From NCBI GenBank assembly GCA_947179155.2, contig OX359286.1, positions 16,020,413-16,084,412 of the forward strand: a DNA stretch of 64,000 nt. The letters are read 5' to 3'. This document shows, piece after piece, positions 1 through 11,478 of the stretch. Numbering within the stretch: the first letter of the stretch is position 1; each line of letters opens with the position of its first letter. Origin of the DNA: Hedera helix. Lineage: Eukaryota; Streptophyta; Magnoliopsida; Apiales; Araliaceae. Position numbers and translations under genes: made by a program. A model generated the notes under the pieces. That model worked only from the letters and a program-made list of their open reading frames with translations. It was not told where the DNA came from and did not search any database.

Positions 1-2
1 TC

Positions 3-350
3 CCCGTGGATTTCATTGTGCTAGATTTTGAGGAGGATACAAATTTACCGATTATGCTTGGGTGTCCATTTTTAGCTACGGGGAGAGCGTTGATTGATGT
101 GCAAAAAGGCGAGTTAACTATGAGAGTTCAAGATAAAGAGGTGACCTTCAAGTTGTTTAATTCAATGGAATTTCCAAATGGTCAAGAAAAATACTTTTGG
201 GTTTATGTTGTGGGATTGAAAGGTCAATTTTATTGGAGGAAGAATGATGAATGCAAGTTTGAGGGTCTCAAGTCTCAAGGAAAAGTTAAGCGAATGGTCA
301 AGGCATGGCTTCCAAGGCGATTCATTAAGCATAAATTCGATCTGGGCTAG
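3..350 (+). pseudogene. Athila/Tat-like Ty3/gypsy pol fragment (retropepsin C-terminal half)
   Basis: An open frame enters from the left edge and ends at TAG 348-350. It carries the C-terminal half of the retropepsin domain of plant Athila/Tat-type gypsy elements: an LP-IMLG-PFLATG stretch followed by ALIDVQKGEL and a V-D-EVTF strand. The catalytic DTG/DSG lies off the window. Soon after the stop comes the GGGAGGCAA-CCAAG type sequence that in this group normally follows the end of integrase. Reverse transcriptase, RNase H and integrase are therefore missing, so this is an internally deleted copy. The family call is by motif recognition; the exact clade is less certain. Confidence 0.75.
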
Positions 351-2183
351 AGAAAATGGAGTAATCAAGCGAAGACTTTAAAACAAGCTCTTATTGGGGG
401 AGGCAAGCCAAGTTTTAGTTTTACTTTTTTGTTTATTTTTATTTTTAGTAAAAAAAAATAGTAGTAAATTTAGTTTATTTATTTATTTGTTTTAATATTT
501 TATTTTTGTTTTATTTTAGATTTATTTGATGTGATCCAAACTTAGCATATGAGGAGAAAAATTGCTATATATTCAGGGGAGTCTTCTGATTTTAATTTCT
601 TTTATTTTATACATTGAGGACAATGTCTGTTTTAAGTTTGGGGGTGTGGGTGTGGGTAAAATTTGAAATTTTTTTAGGTTTTTTATTTTATTTTAAATTT
701 TGGATTTTTTTTGGTATATTCACTGCAAACTCTCATGAGATACAACTCGTCCACTTGAGGTAACCATGGGGTTTAAAGGCTTGTTGCACATGCTAAGTGC
801 AATCGTATTTTCTACGAAAATGAGGTAACTTAGTTTTTAAATAGAGTCTCTTAGGCAATGAATTAATTGAATTAAATTTTTGGTCAATGATAAAAAATTT
901 GGTTTTTATTTAATAACTCTTGAAAAATGGATAAATTTTTATTAGTCTGAATTTTGACTTTTTATTAGTTATTATTTTATTTAAGATCCTTTATTTTTAT
1001 ACACACATATCCATTTGTGTTGAGTTAGTTTTAACTTAGAGAAGGTTTATATGGTTAATTGTTTATGATAGATATTTGTAAATTCTATAACTTATTTGAT
1101 CATAACTTGAAGTGAAATATGAGGTATAATATAATTTGGGGAAGATGATTTAGGTACATTGTTCTAGGATTGTTTGGAGAATTGATCCTTTTCGAGTTGA
1201 ATTAATAGTCATTTGGTGTAATGAGATGGAGCGCACTCACTCATAAACATGTGAAGAAAACGAGATGGAGCGTAAAACGCACTTCTGTGCATAAAAAAAA
1301 AAAAAAAAAGTGAGACGGAGCATAAAATGCACTCACATGTGATGAATGAATATATTTAGAAATGAGTGTGGTGAATTTTAAAAAAGAATAATTCTAGTGT
1401 ACGTAACGTGAAGGAAAAAAAAACTTTTGATCCTTTAATTTATATTTTCCTTTATTAGCGAAGAGTGATGTGATAAGTGAATTATAGAGTTTTACTTTAT
1501 AATTCTTTTATTGTTTAATATCTTTTAGGAGACATTTAATTACTTAAATTTATCCGAGTTAAAATTAGTTTGATACATTTGAATTTTCACACACACACGA
1601 AGGGTTTTAAGTAAAATACTGTGACGCCCCCAAATCTGAGCCCACACAGCCCAAACTTGAGTCGTCAAAAGACTACAACAAAATTATTACAACAAAGCAC
1701 AACGTACAACAATACAGTGTATAATAATACACAACTAAGTCTTCACTATTATTGCCACACTATTTTACAACACGTGAAGACTATAATAGATATCCCTCGG
1801 ACTCTCACTCCATTCCCCGGCTAGACCCAGCTACGTTCTCATATCCTGTTGAAAAATAATGGAACAAAAGGGTGAGCTCAAATAGCCCCGTAAGAAATAT
1901 CATGACTAAGATAATGACGAATAAATTATCATTAGCCTTCAACAGGTGAGTTCTTGATAGAATACAACAGAATACAAGGTGTATATCAAAAACTGCAGTT
2001 AAATTCTTGAACAATGTTCAGATCAATAATAGCGGCGGAATGAGCAATCTATTAGAAGAATAATGTAGACTATAATGTCCACGCGCTTCTCTTTTTCGTA
2101 AAAACATCATCAACTTTTATCATCTGAAATACCATTAGTCAAGATAATACAAATTCACAGTTCCTGGTCATAATCATGCAAAT

Positions 2184-2521
2184 CAACAGTTCATCTATGC
2201 ACTACGGGCCAAAGAGAACATTCAATATAGCACCAACGGTCATGATTATACCAGATTCAGCCTTTGGTCATAATCATACCAAACAACAGTTCATCTATGC
2301 ACTACGGGCCAAAGAGAACTTTCAATATAGCACCAGCGGTCATGATTATACCAGATTCAGCCTTTGGTCATAATCATACCAAACAACAGTTCATCTATGC
2401 ACTACGGGCCAAAGAGAACTTTCAATATAACAACAACGGTCATGATTATACCAGATTCAGCCTTTGGTCATAATCATACCAAACAACAGTTCATCTATGC
2501 ACTACGGGCCAAAGAGAACAT
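2184..2521 (-). repeat. 100-bp tandem array inside the solo LTR
   Basis: The string CAACAGTTCATCTATGCACT begins at 2184, 2284, 2384 and 2484, an exact 100-bp period over three full units plus a partial fourth. The other LTR copies of this family show only about two units here, so copy number varies between LTRs. Confidence 0.9.
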
Positions 2522-3589
2522 TAACCACGTGCCATAAAAGACACCGAACAGATGTATCGCCTTTAACCTAGTATATCGCCTTTAACCTATCATCTGTTCA
2601 ACAAATATATCACATCTGTGCCCGGCCACAGATATTCACAACAGCTTGATTCTTGATGATTAGTACAAATAATAGTGATACAAATGATGAACAGAAGAAC
2701 ATGATAAATAATAAGTATCGGAAGTTTACTTTGTGCATATTCAAATAATGTCCAAATTGCCAACATGATGTGGAGTGAAATTTAAAAATGATATTCAAGA
2801 TCCACAGTTCAGAATAACGGTTACAGTTCAATAGAAAGGTTCACGTAAATAGGTAGGTTCAGTTGAAATAATGAAGTTCAACTATTATGGAACATATAAT
2901 ATTTTCAGGAATTATAGAAGCAATAGTTCCATAATAAGTTTCGATTTAGGAGTATGAAAGAAAATAATATCCCTTACCGTAGCAAGTTCAAGAGTGTAAA
3001 AAAAAAAATGACATTTCTTACCTTAACACGTGACTGGATATTGATTTAAATGAGATTGATCAACCTATATATTTATAATAAAATTAGTAATTACAACATG
3101 TAAACTTCAAAGTGTATGATAACTCATATATTATGAACTATCAAAATTATATATATTTAACATAATTTTTGTAGTATAAAATACCAACTTTAAAATAGTT
3201 TTAAAAATAATATTCCAAAATAAATCTTTTAAAGAAAGCTTTTAAAAATGAATCTTCTTTGAGAAGAGTCTTCTGAAGGAAGATTTGTGAATACCGTGAA
3301 AAATAGGAATTTATAAAATTACTACTCTTTAATAAAAGACTTACTTGAAAAATTCCTGCACTCCTTTTGGCTTTCAAACACTCAAAATAGCCTTACTATT
3401 CTCAGAGAAAACTCATAAAATTCTTATAGAAAAATTTTATGTTTTAGGTGTGATTTTTCTATTCAGCTGAACAAGCTATTTATAGGAGAAAAGAGGTTAC
3501 TATGCGTGGTAGGTGAACTAAAAAAAATTCAGCAGAGGCTGCGCAAACGTTTTTAAAAATTTTCAATACTTGCACAGTAACTTTAAAAT

Positions 3590-3735
3590 TTTCAAAAAGT
3601 GAACAGTAATGAACAGTAACTTTTGTCGACAGATGAACAGTAACTTTCCCGAGATGAACAGTAACTTCCGTCAGTGAATAGTAACTTTTCCGGGAATGAA
3701 TAGTAAATTCCGGGAGTGAATAGTAACTTTTGAAA
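3590..3735 (-). repeat. Short degenerate repeats in the LTR
   Basis: Six or more imperfect copies of a 20-25 bp motif with core GAACAGTAACTT or GAATAGTAACTT lie in tandem. They are absent from the corresponding region of the young LTRs at 18876 and 25203. Confidence 0.7.
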
Positions 3736-4645
3736 AATAAAATTTTTTTTATTTTTCCTGTGGGTCCAACATATAAAATAATGTTACCACAATAATATAA
3801 GAAACACGTTACATATTTTTATTAATTTAATAATATAAATTATAGTGTATTTGCTACTGTGACAATTATTAGGTTCAATAATTTTAAAAACAGTGCAGCA
3901 ACAATTATTGACTCAATGATATAAAATACAGTGTAATGACAATTATTAAATCAATAATGCAAAATACTGTGTAGCAACAATAATTGAATTGATAATATAA
4001 AATATTATGCAGTGACAATTATCGATGAAATGATGCGTAACAGTTACGGTGTCAATAATATGAGACACTGTGCAATACCGTGTGCTACTGTAGAGTACCG
4101 CATGCTACAGTAAAATACCATAAATTACCGTATGCTACTATTCTTTTATCACCGGTATTTTAACAGTTAACACCGTTGACTATTTTTATTAAAAAGGTTA
4201 CTTCTGTCGTTTTCTATATCCGACAAATATTCCGTTGTGGGGTCCACAAATAATTTGTTATTTCGGCGTCGTCGTACGGCCCGAATATTCCCCGACAAAA
4301 CGAATATTGTCCGTCAAAATAAAATTTACACATAACATCCTTAACTTTCAATTTCGTTAATTTAACCACTTACTGTTTCAGGAAAAATATATATGAAGAA
4401 AAATTAATTTTTATATTTCATAAATTTCGGGGTCTTACAAATACGATTAATAACTATGTTAGAATTTATGACATTGCATTATTTTTAATTATTTTTTTGA
4501 GTTATTATTTGTGAAATATTTAAGGTTAATAATTTTATTCATATTGATTTATTACTCAAGTAAAATAGTAGGTTTATTTAGTAGAGTCATAGTTTTTATT
4601 TTTGTTTTCCTTAAGGGCAAGCAAATAGTTAAGTTTGGGAGTATT

Positions 4646-6021
4646 TGATAATGAGATTTTATACCTATTTATTTAATATTTTTAGGCTTAATTATTTATT
4701 AGTTTTAAGCATTTTAATTAATTTTTGGTAATTTATTTAATATTATGTGTTTTTATTATTTTTAGTATTTTTGTATTATTTATATTTATTTTTAATTATT
4801 TGATATTTTATTTTGAAGGAATTAAAGAAAGAATGGCAATCTTGTAATTTTTTGCAAGATCAATGGCATAATCGTAATAAGTAGCCCAGCAACTTCAGCG
4901 CCTTGCACGCATGGATGATTGCAGCTTGTGCGTTATTGCTGAAAATCAGATTATTCGCGATTTAAGGCTATTATTTGATTTCAAATTGGATTTCTTTTTC
5001 ACTGATGCTTAGGATTATTATTGTACTCCTATAAATAAACTATGAGACTCTTATTTTCAGGATATTAACATACATTAGGAGATTATTAACATAAATTAGA
5101 ATAGAGTAGATTAGTTTTATTAATTTAGAAGTAAATATTTAACACGAAGGATTCAAGGATTAAATTCGGAACTTGAGAATTGGAGAGTGTGATCCGAGTG
5201 ACAGACGGATATCAACAAATAGGTTTGATTTCTTTTTTTTACTTTTTTTTTTTTGTAATTTTAAGATGTTAAATTATTTATGAATAATTTATTATTTAGT
5301 TATGGGCTAATTTATTATTGAGATTGTAATTGAACTCAATGTATAGTTTAAATTAAATTATTTTTTTTTAATTATTGATGATTATATATGAGTTGTTTAT
5401 CATATTTAGTGCGTTCATGTATAATTATTTGTGCGATAATTACTAAGATAATCTATATGAAATTAAAAATGGAGTATATGTTTAAATTCGGATATGATAA
5501 CATGGGAATTTGTTTATTATTTCTAGGAAGATTAGCATAATAGTGTATATGATGAAAATACATATATGCCACATGTAATATTGTTGAGAGTTGGATCTTA
5601 ATGAGTTTTTTTCAATTTATTTTGCATAGCAATATAGCAACTTAATTAGAATAAATCTTTTTATTAATTTTTGAAAAAAGGTTGATAAATAGTTAAGAAA
5701 TCTCAGTTAACAATTTAATATAATTAATTAATTAAAAAGAGAGTGAAGAGATTTAAATGAAGTATTAAAAAAATATAATATTAATTATTTTTAATTTGAT
5801 TTAATCATTCTCACTAGTTTAATTTAGTTGATAATTTTAATTAGTTTATTTTATAATTAAATTGAGATTGTTTAAATAGAATTAATTTGATATCAAATTA
5901 GTATTTGGTAATAATTATTTTTAATTTTCTGTGGGTTCGACACCCGGCTTTATCATTATATTATTTGTAAGCCGCGTATACTTGCGTGTAAATTTCTATT
6001 TTAAATAGGCAAACAATATCA
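4646..6021 (+). mobile_element. 3' LTR of the Athila/Tat-like element
   Basis: The LTR begins TGATAATGAG right after the AAGTTTGGGAGTATT tract and appears to end GGCAAACAATATCA. Near its end it has a GTGGGTTCGACACCCGG block and a CTTGCGTGTAAATTT block, both typical of LTR ends of this gypsy group. The minus-strand element at 11479-16866 has matching start (TGATAATTGA) and end (GGCAAACAATAACA). Length is 1376 bp. The exact last base is inferred from the shared ending of the two copies. Confidence 0.65.
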
Positions 6022-6295
6022 TAAACAATTTCTCATAAACAACAAACATAAACTGATATTGACTGGGTTAGCTACTGCCTAAATCAGAAATAGTAGCTAA
6101 CTGAACAATTTCTCACCACTGAAAATATTATGGCCAACATTTTAGGGCTAATTTACATGAAAAATTAGGGCTACTTACCTTAACTGTGGAGCTAAATAAT
6201 GAACTTCCCGCCATCAGAATCACCTTGCCGCCACCGAAAAACCTTGTTGCCGCTGGGAGAGATTTAATGGAATGAGGGTCAGAAAGTACAAAGAG

Positions 6296-6334
<39 letters not shown>

Positions 6335-6678
6335 AAAATGAAATGAGAAATAAGAGGAGGCGACGAGGTGATGAAGCGATAGGATTTTTTTAAGGCTTAT
6401 TTACGACGGAATTACGTCGAAATTAATTCCCTCAAAAATAGCTTAATCTCGACGGAAGTTCCGTCGATCTTAAATGTATTCCGTCGAAGTTACTGTTGGC
6501 GCTGGTGGGAATTTTTGGAGTGCTTGGCTATTTATATTCTCGACGAAATTTCGTCGAAAACATCCTTAATTTTGATGAAAATATCTCCAATGGTAAATTC
6601 CGCCAAGCTTACTTTATTTTCTAGGGAATTTATTCTGTTGGGAATAATTCCGTTGTAATTCAGGCTTTTTTATAGTGA
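6022..6678. mobile_element. One terminus of a CACTA-like DNA transposon (partial)
   Basis: The right edge, read in reverse, starts CACTATAAAAAAGCCTGAAT, like the CACTA-type termini common in plants. Inside are several palindromic subterminal motifs: GACGGAATTACGTCG near 6403, GACGGAAGTTCCGTCG near 6450 and GACGAAATTTCGTCG near 6541. A proline/arginine-rich-looking CCGCC stretch near 6220-6260 may be old transposase exon or leader. No second CACTA terminus is visible, so this is a truncated copy, and its left boundary is arbitrary. Confidence 0.55.
6299..6329. repeat. (GA)n microsatellite
   Basis: About 15 uninterrupted AG dinucleotides. Confidence 0.9.
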
Positions 6679-7650
6679 TAGGAATATTAAAAAAAATTCA
6701 CAATATTGTCAATAATTTATATATAATAAGACTAAGAGATCTTATCTAATAATTTTATAATTTTACTGAGTCGTTTTAGTTAATTATTAATCAATACCGA
6801 GTTAATACCAAATAAAAAAAAAATATTGTTCTATTAATACAATATACAAACTCTTCATATTATATGAAATATAATACACACACACAGAGACACATGCATG
6901 TATGTCATAATTGAAAACTATAAAAGGACAACTTCTAGGTTCAAATTATTTAATATATGAAAAAGTAATTAATAACAACTTTAAATTAATATTATGAAAT
7001 TTATTAGTCAATATAAAAATACATACTATATATTAAAATAATGATTCAAAAATATAACACAATTCATTTATTTATAGTAATTTTCATATAAAATATAATT
7101 TTAAAAATATAAATAAAATAAAATAATTGTGTTTTGCATAGATTATCAATCTAGTTAAGTATAATAGGAGAAAAATTATAACAAATAATTATCTTAATTT
7201 TTTTTAATAATAACTAGTATAAATTAAAAAGTATTATATCTAATCGCATAGCACGCTCGGCTTTGCCAACGCCCCTCAGCATAATTTTAAAGTAAATGTA
7301 ATTTTTTTTATATTTTACTACATTTTTCTGGTTTACCTACCAAATCAAGTTTATTAAAAAAAGGAAACTCTAAAAACCCTTACTTTCCAATTTTCATTAC
7401 CGGGTCAATCCTGGCAGCCAGAAAAAACAAATCTTGTAAAACGTCGACGCTCAACCTCAATAAAACGAAGTCGTTTTTGACCGATATTATGCACATTCCA
7501 TTTGCTCTTCTTTTTATCTCCCCAAATTAGAAGTCAGCCTCTAGCATACCCTTCTGTCTAAAGAGCTTTTTGTCTCTATGAGCGCTCTGGGAACAACTGT
7601 TCTCAAGTTGAAGATCTGTTCACTTGAGCCCTGAATTTCTCAAATTCAAG
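6679..7650. other. AT-rich upstream region and 5' leader of the CAF1 gene
   Basis: No ORF of note. 6679-7330 is AT-rich DNA without recognisable repeats. From about 7400 the composition rises to gene-like levels. CT-rich leader sequence (about 7500-7650) precedes a likely 5'UTR intron. The transcription start cannot be placed from sequence alone. Confidence 0.5.
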
Positions 7651-7809
7651 GTCAGATCCTGTTACCCTTTTGATTAATCTCTCTGTCTTTAACTTTAACT
7701 AGTTGGAAATTTGAATGGGTTTGATCAGTGTAATTAGTTTCGAAAATAGCATAAACTTTATATTAAGATCATGGGGTTTCAATTTTGTTTTTCTTTTTGA
7801 TTACTGCAG
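7651..7809 (+). other. Likely 5'UTR intron of the CAF1 gene
   Basis: A donor-like AAG|GTCAGA at 7650/7651 and an acceptor TTACTGCAG|AT ending at 7809 bound 159 T-rich bases. The segment lies between the leader and the ATG at 7879. It is a splice-consensus call with no transcript support. Confidence 0.45.
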
Positions 7810-7878
7810 ATCTAGTCGAATTAAACAGGAACCATCATTTTGTTTTGCATAAAATTGTTTGAATAGTTGGCAAGAATC

Positions 7879-8700
7879 ATGTCCGTGTTGCCAGAAGGGG
7901 ATTCTATTGAAATTAGAGATGTTTGGAATGATAATCTTGAGGAAGAATTTGCTTTAATTCGTGAAATTGTTGATGAGTTTCCGTATATTGCGATGGATAC
8001 GGAGTTTCCTGGTGTTGTGCTTCGACCCTTGGCGAATTTTAAGTATATTAATGATTTTAACTATCAGACTTTGAAAGATAATGTAGATATGTTGAAGTTG
8101 ATTCAATTGGGGCTCACTTTTTCGGACAAGAATGGGAATTTGCCCACTTGTGGGTCTGATAAGCACTGCGTTTGGCAGTTTAATTTTCGGGAGTTTAATA
8201 TAAGTGAAGATATTTTTGCTTATGATTCTATTGAGTTGTTGAGGCAATCTGGGATTGATTTCAAGAAGAATAGTGAACTGGGTATTGATGCGAATAGGTT
8301 TGGGGAGCTTTTGATGTCGTCGGGTATTGTTTTGAATAATGATGTACAATGGGTGACTTTTCATAGTACGTATGATTTTGGGTACTTGCTTAAGTTATTG
8401 ACTTGTCAAGATTTGCCTGATGTGCAAGCGGGGTTCTTTGAATTGATCAATATGTATTTTCCGGTGGTGTATGATATCAAGCACATGACAAGGTTCTGTA
8501 ATGGTCTTCATGGTGGATTGAACAAGATTGCAGAGATCTTGGAAGTTAAGAGGTATGGTATTTGTCATCAAGCAGGTTCGGATAGTTTGCTTACCTCGTG
8601 CACATTCAAAAAGCTGAAAGATGACTATTTTAGTGACTCAGCGGAGAAATATGCAGGTGTTTTGTATGGTCTAGGTGTTGAAAATGGATCTGAAACTTAA
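7879..8700 (+). CDS. CAF1: CCR4-NOT deadenylase subunit CAF1 (POP2-type DEDD nuclease)
   Basis: An intronless 273-codon CDS encodes a poly(A)-specific 3' exoribonuclease of the CCR4-NOT complex, which shortens mRNA tails in the cytoplasm. The DEDD active site is complete: D40 and E42 in AMDTEFPG, D166 in HSTYDFGYLL, and D235 in HQAGSDSLLT, with the preceding His near residue 230. Length fits plant CAF1 proteins (about 275-285 aa), and plant CAF1 genes commonly lack coding introns. The ATG at 7879 is chosen because the frame upstream holds no earlier ATG and the protein then begins MSVLPEGDSIEIRDVW, a usual CAF1 start. The TAA is at 8698-8700. No frame damage is seen. The paralogue number within the plant CAF1 family cannot be assigned. 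Confidence 0.96.
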   Translation: MSVLPEGDSIEIRDVWNDNLEEEFALIREIVDEFPYIAMDTEFPGVVLRPLANFKYINDFNYQTLKDNVDMLKLIQLGLTFSDKNGNLPTCGSDKHCVWQFNFREFNISEDIFAYDSIELLRQSGIDFKKNSELGIDANRFGELLMSSGIVLNNDVQWVTFHSTYDFGYLLKLLTCQDLPDVQAGFFELINMYFPVVYDIKHMTRFCNGLHGGLNKIAEILEVKRYGICHQAGSDSLLTSCTFKKLKDDYFSDSAEKYAGVLYGLGVENGSET

Positions 8701-11478
8701 TAGGAGGCATTTATGAATGTTTGTTTGACTAGATGAGCATGTATCTGTACACAATTGGCAAAAGGCCTTTGCATTTTAGTTCCCCATTGATTTCATTTTC
8801 GCTTTTTCTGGTCCATCTGTATAACCGAACCCTTGGAGGGTGTTGTAGTTTGAGTGCTGTAAATTATTACAGTTAGTGTTTCAATAACAATCTTAACATC
8901 TCGGTTAATATGATTAATATGCTGAGTTCATACCTTTGATGCTTCTCCAATTTAATTTTCAGTTTCTTTTTTCTTTGATAGATTATATAGAATGACTTTT
9001 CTGTAGTGCTTTACAGATATTGCCACAACACTTGCAAAGTGAACATTTATATGCATTGCTTAGTTATAAGAATTTGTCTTTTCCTGGACTCTGATCCGAT
9101 ACATTGGAATAAGCTTTATACTCTATCCCCCTCTAGTTCACTCAATTTAACAGAAAAGATTTTGACAATTATAGTTTGCAGATAAAGGGGCTCTAAGAGA
9201 ATGAAAACATAACTAGAGATACACTGACCTTTATCATGTGGATTGTGCTACATGGTTGCTTTTGTTCAATTTTTGTAGATGAACTTGTCATAATTTTTCT
9301 TTTAATGTTTATCAAGCTTAATTGTCTTAACAATTTCTTTCTATTTTTTTAAAGTTGTTTCACATTTTGTCTGTTGCTTTTAGCTATGGAGTTTTATAGT
9401 TTGAGACATCTAGATCTATGACATTTTTTCAGTTCATCTTGTAAATGCATTGTTGTATGATAAATTACTAACTTTTCAGTGAAGGTTTCTATAGAGATAG
9501 TTTAATGTGTTGTATCATTTCAAAATTCAATACCTCATCCGTTGGCGCCAAAAATATCCTGTATGATACTATAAAGAAAATGCAATCGTTTTTCAGGATG
9601 GAGGCAATATTTTCTTACTTTTGTGTTATATGCAGGCTAAAGTATATGTAATGGATGGTTTTTTTTTTCCACAGAATATCATAATCGTCTCAAGGGTTTC
9701 TTAAGGGAAGACACATGTATAGCATTTTGCTGCCTGTGTTTTTGCATCCTGACCATATGTTATATTAGATGGTGCATATTGCCTTATTTTACTAAATTCT
9801 GTTGCATCCGTTTTTGAAGATCTTGTCGTTTAAGAAGTTTCCTTTTAGGAATAAGGTTCTAAACAAGTACAAGGAGTTGAACTTAGGTAGTGAGGGATAC
9901 CCCTTCTGTGTACACAGCAGATTTTGGTTGGAATGGATTTTTGGACGATTATGTGTTGTATTTTTTTGGTGGTTCTACTGTTCTAGGATAATCATATTGA
10001 TAGAAAGTGTGTTTTGGCCTATGGTTTTCTTAGTATTCTGATTCAGGTTGTGATTTGGATCCTTGGCCCAAGGTTTTCTTAGCATTCTGTTTCAGGTTGT
10101 GATTTGGATGCCTTTTGTTTGTAAAGAACGAAATTCATATTCTTCTAATCTCTTCATTCTAGTAAAGTTTGTCTTGGGTCCTGGACATACTCAAATTTCA
10201 TTCTTTTGTTTAGCCTAATTTTTTACTAGTTTTTTTGCCTGCCAAAATAAACCACAAAATTGTATTTATGCTTCCAAAATGCCTGCAAGCTCATGGAAAG
10301 CTTGTCCAACATGTATTGACACATATAGCTAGTTGTAAGATTGAAAATGATGTAATTTTTATTATGTATATGGTGGATAGAATGGCTTCTCTTAAACATG
10401 AGAAAGGTATCACTTGTTACTGTAAATGTATCTCTCTCATTTTTTTATTTTTTTTTATGGGCAAGTATTTTGCTTTCTGGTGAGGATTTTTTGGAAACCC
10501 TTTCTGGTATCCGAACTTGAGTTCTGCAATTCATTATTGCTGGGGAACCAAACAGTTGTAACACTACATTATCTGTTTAGTTTCTTTCATTCTGGGCATT
10601 GATGCTTGGGCTTTGAGCTTTCTATTTATGAACTATTTTGTGAAAATTATTTTAAAATACTTTATTGGCATAATTTTTCATTTCTCTATACCTGCCACAC
10701 GGTGTTATCCCGCTATGAATTATCACAAGGGGAAATAACAAGTTAGATGTTATATATTTGCTGAGTTTCCAAGTAGAAGCTTGCGTATTTCATAGTGATC
10801 TTCCTCATTTCTTCCTTACTGCACTAGCTTGGTGAGTATTCCTGTCTATTGGCTTGGGCAATCAACAAGTTAGTGGCTGAATTACAATTTTGAATATCCA
10901 TGTAGAATTCTTTGTTCTTTGCTATGTTTATTAGGTATTTCTTCTAATCTGTGAGGGACTATTCTGTGTGGAAATTTGTAAATCTTTGCGACAGTTAAAT
11001 CTTTATGGTTGTTTTTAGTTCTATCTCATTACCTGCCTCATTTTGACCACCTCCTAGCTAAAATTACACTGCAGTTTTGCTAGATATATGTGACCATTTT
11101 CATCTCATTAATCATGCTCTGCACCAGAACAGAATACTCGAGTCTTGACAATCAAATGAAATATCTTTGTGCGTTACTTCACTTGTTTATCTATAGGCCA
11201 TAGCAACTTTGATATCATCTAGTTTGATGCGAGGAGATTAGTTCATGTGCTGTGTCATCTTAAGTCGCTATACCTTATGCTCTGATTTTAGTAAATTTTT
11301 AGTTTTCTTTTGTTTTAGAAGTGTATGATCTATTAGTAAAATCTTGTGATATGCAAATGTGCAGTGTTGAAATATTTGTACAGCTCTTTCAGCTCGATCT
11401 AGTTCGTTATAGACTTGTTATGCACTGCTTTTAATGTGAAGTCTTGAAATATCTGCTGGATCTAGCTTGTTATAGACT
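8701..11478. other. 3'UTR of CAF1 and non-coding intergenic DNA
   Basis: The first few hundred bases are probably 3'UTR. The remainder is T-rich single-copy-looking DNA with only short spurious ORFs. Two small duplications are visible. A TTCTTAG-ATTCTG-TTCAGGTTGTGATTTGGAT block occurs near 10025 and again near 10075. A GATCTAG-TTGTTATAGACTTGTTAT block occurs near 11395 and near 11459, next to the boundary of the minus-strand gypsy LTR. No second gene is recognised. Confidence 0.6.

Larger units (their letters stand above)
1620..4439 (-). mobile_element. Solo LTR of a Tekay-like Ty3/gypsy element (TSD AATAC)
   Basis: Read on the minus strand, the 2820-bp segment begins TGTAAGACCCCGAAATTTAT and ends GGGGGCGTCACA, matching the ends of the LTRs at 18876-21631 and 25203-27958. 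It is flanked by a perfect 5-bp target-site duplication, AATAC at 1615-1619 and 4440-4444. No primer site or coding sequence adjoins it, so it is a solo LTR left by LTR-LTR recombination. It sits inside the non-coding 3' region of the older gypsy element. It differs from the young LTRs by a 100-bp tandem array and a region of repeated GAACAGTAACTT-like motifs (about 3590-3735). Confidence 0.9.
1..6021 (+). mobile_element. Athila/Tat-like Ty3/gypsy element, 3' part with 3' LTR, internally deleted
   Basis: Order: retropepsin fragment (3-350), long non-coding 3' internal region (351-4645, split by the solo LTR at 1620-4439), polypurine-like tract near 4629-4645 and a 3' LTR from 4646. A G-rich stretch at 638-656 resembles the GGGGGTG tracts of this group. 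The short segments near 1220-1340 (GAGATGGAGCG type repeats) recur in reverse complement near 17330-17430, in the second element of this family at 11479-18377. The 5' end is outside the window. The element cannot be autonomous because pol is mostly gone. Confidence 0.7.

Noticed and set aside
2184..2521. CRISPR-like regular array
   Set aside because: Units are contiguous 100-bp tandem repeats without unique spacers, in a plant LTR.
7954..8364. 136-aa minus-strand ORF
   Set aside because: It lies entirely antisense to the CAF1 CDS, and its composition is that expected of a shadow frame.
9802..10483. Two ORFs of about 80 aa downstream of CAF1
   Set aside because: No family motif and no codon signal; they are likely chance ORFs in T-rich intergenic DNA.
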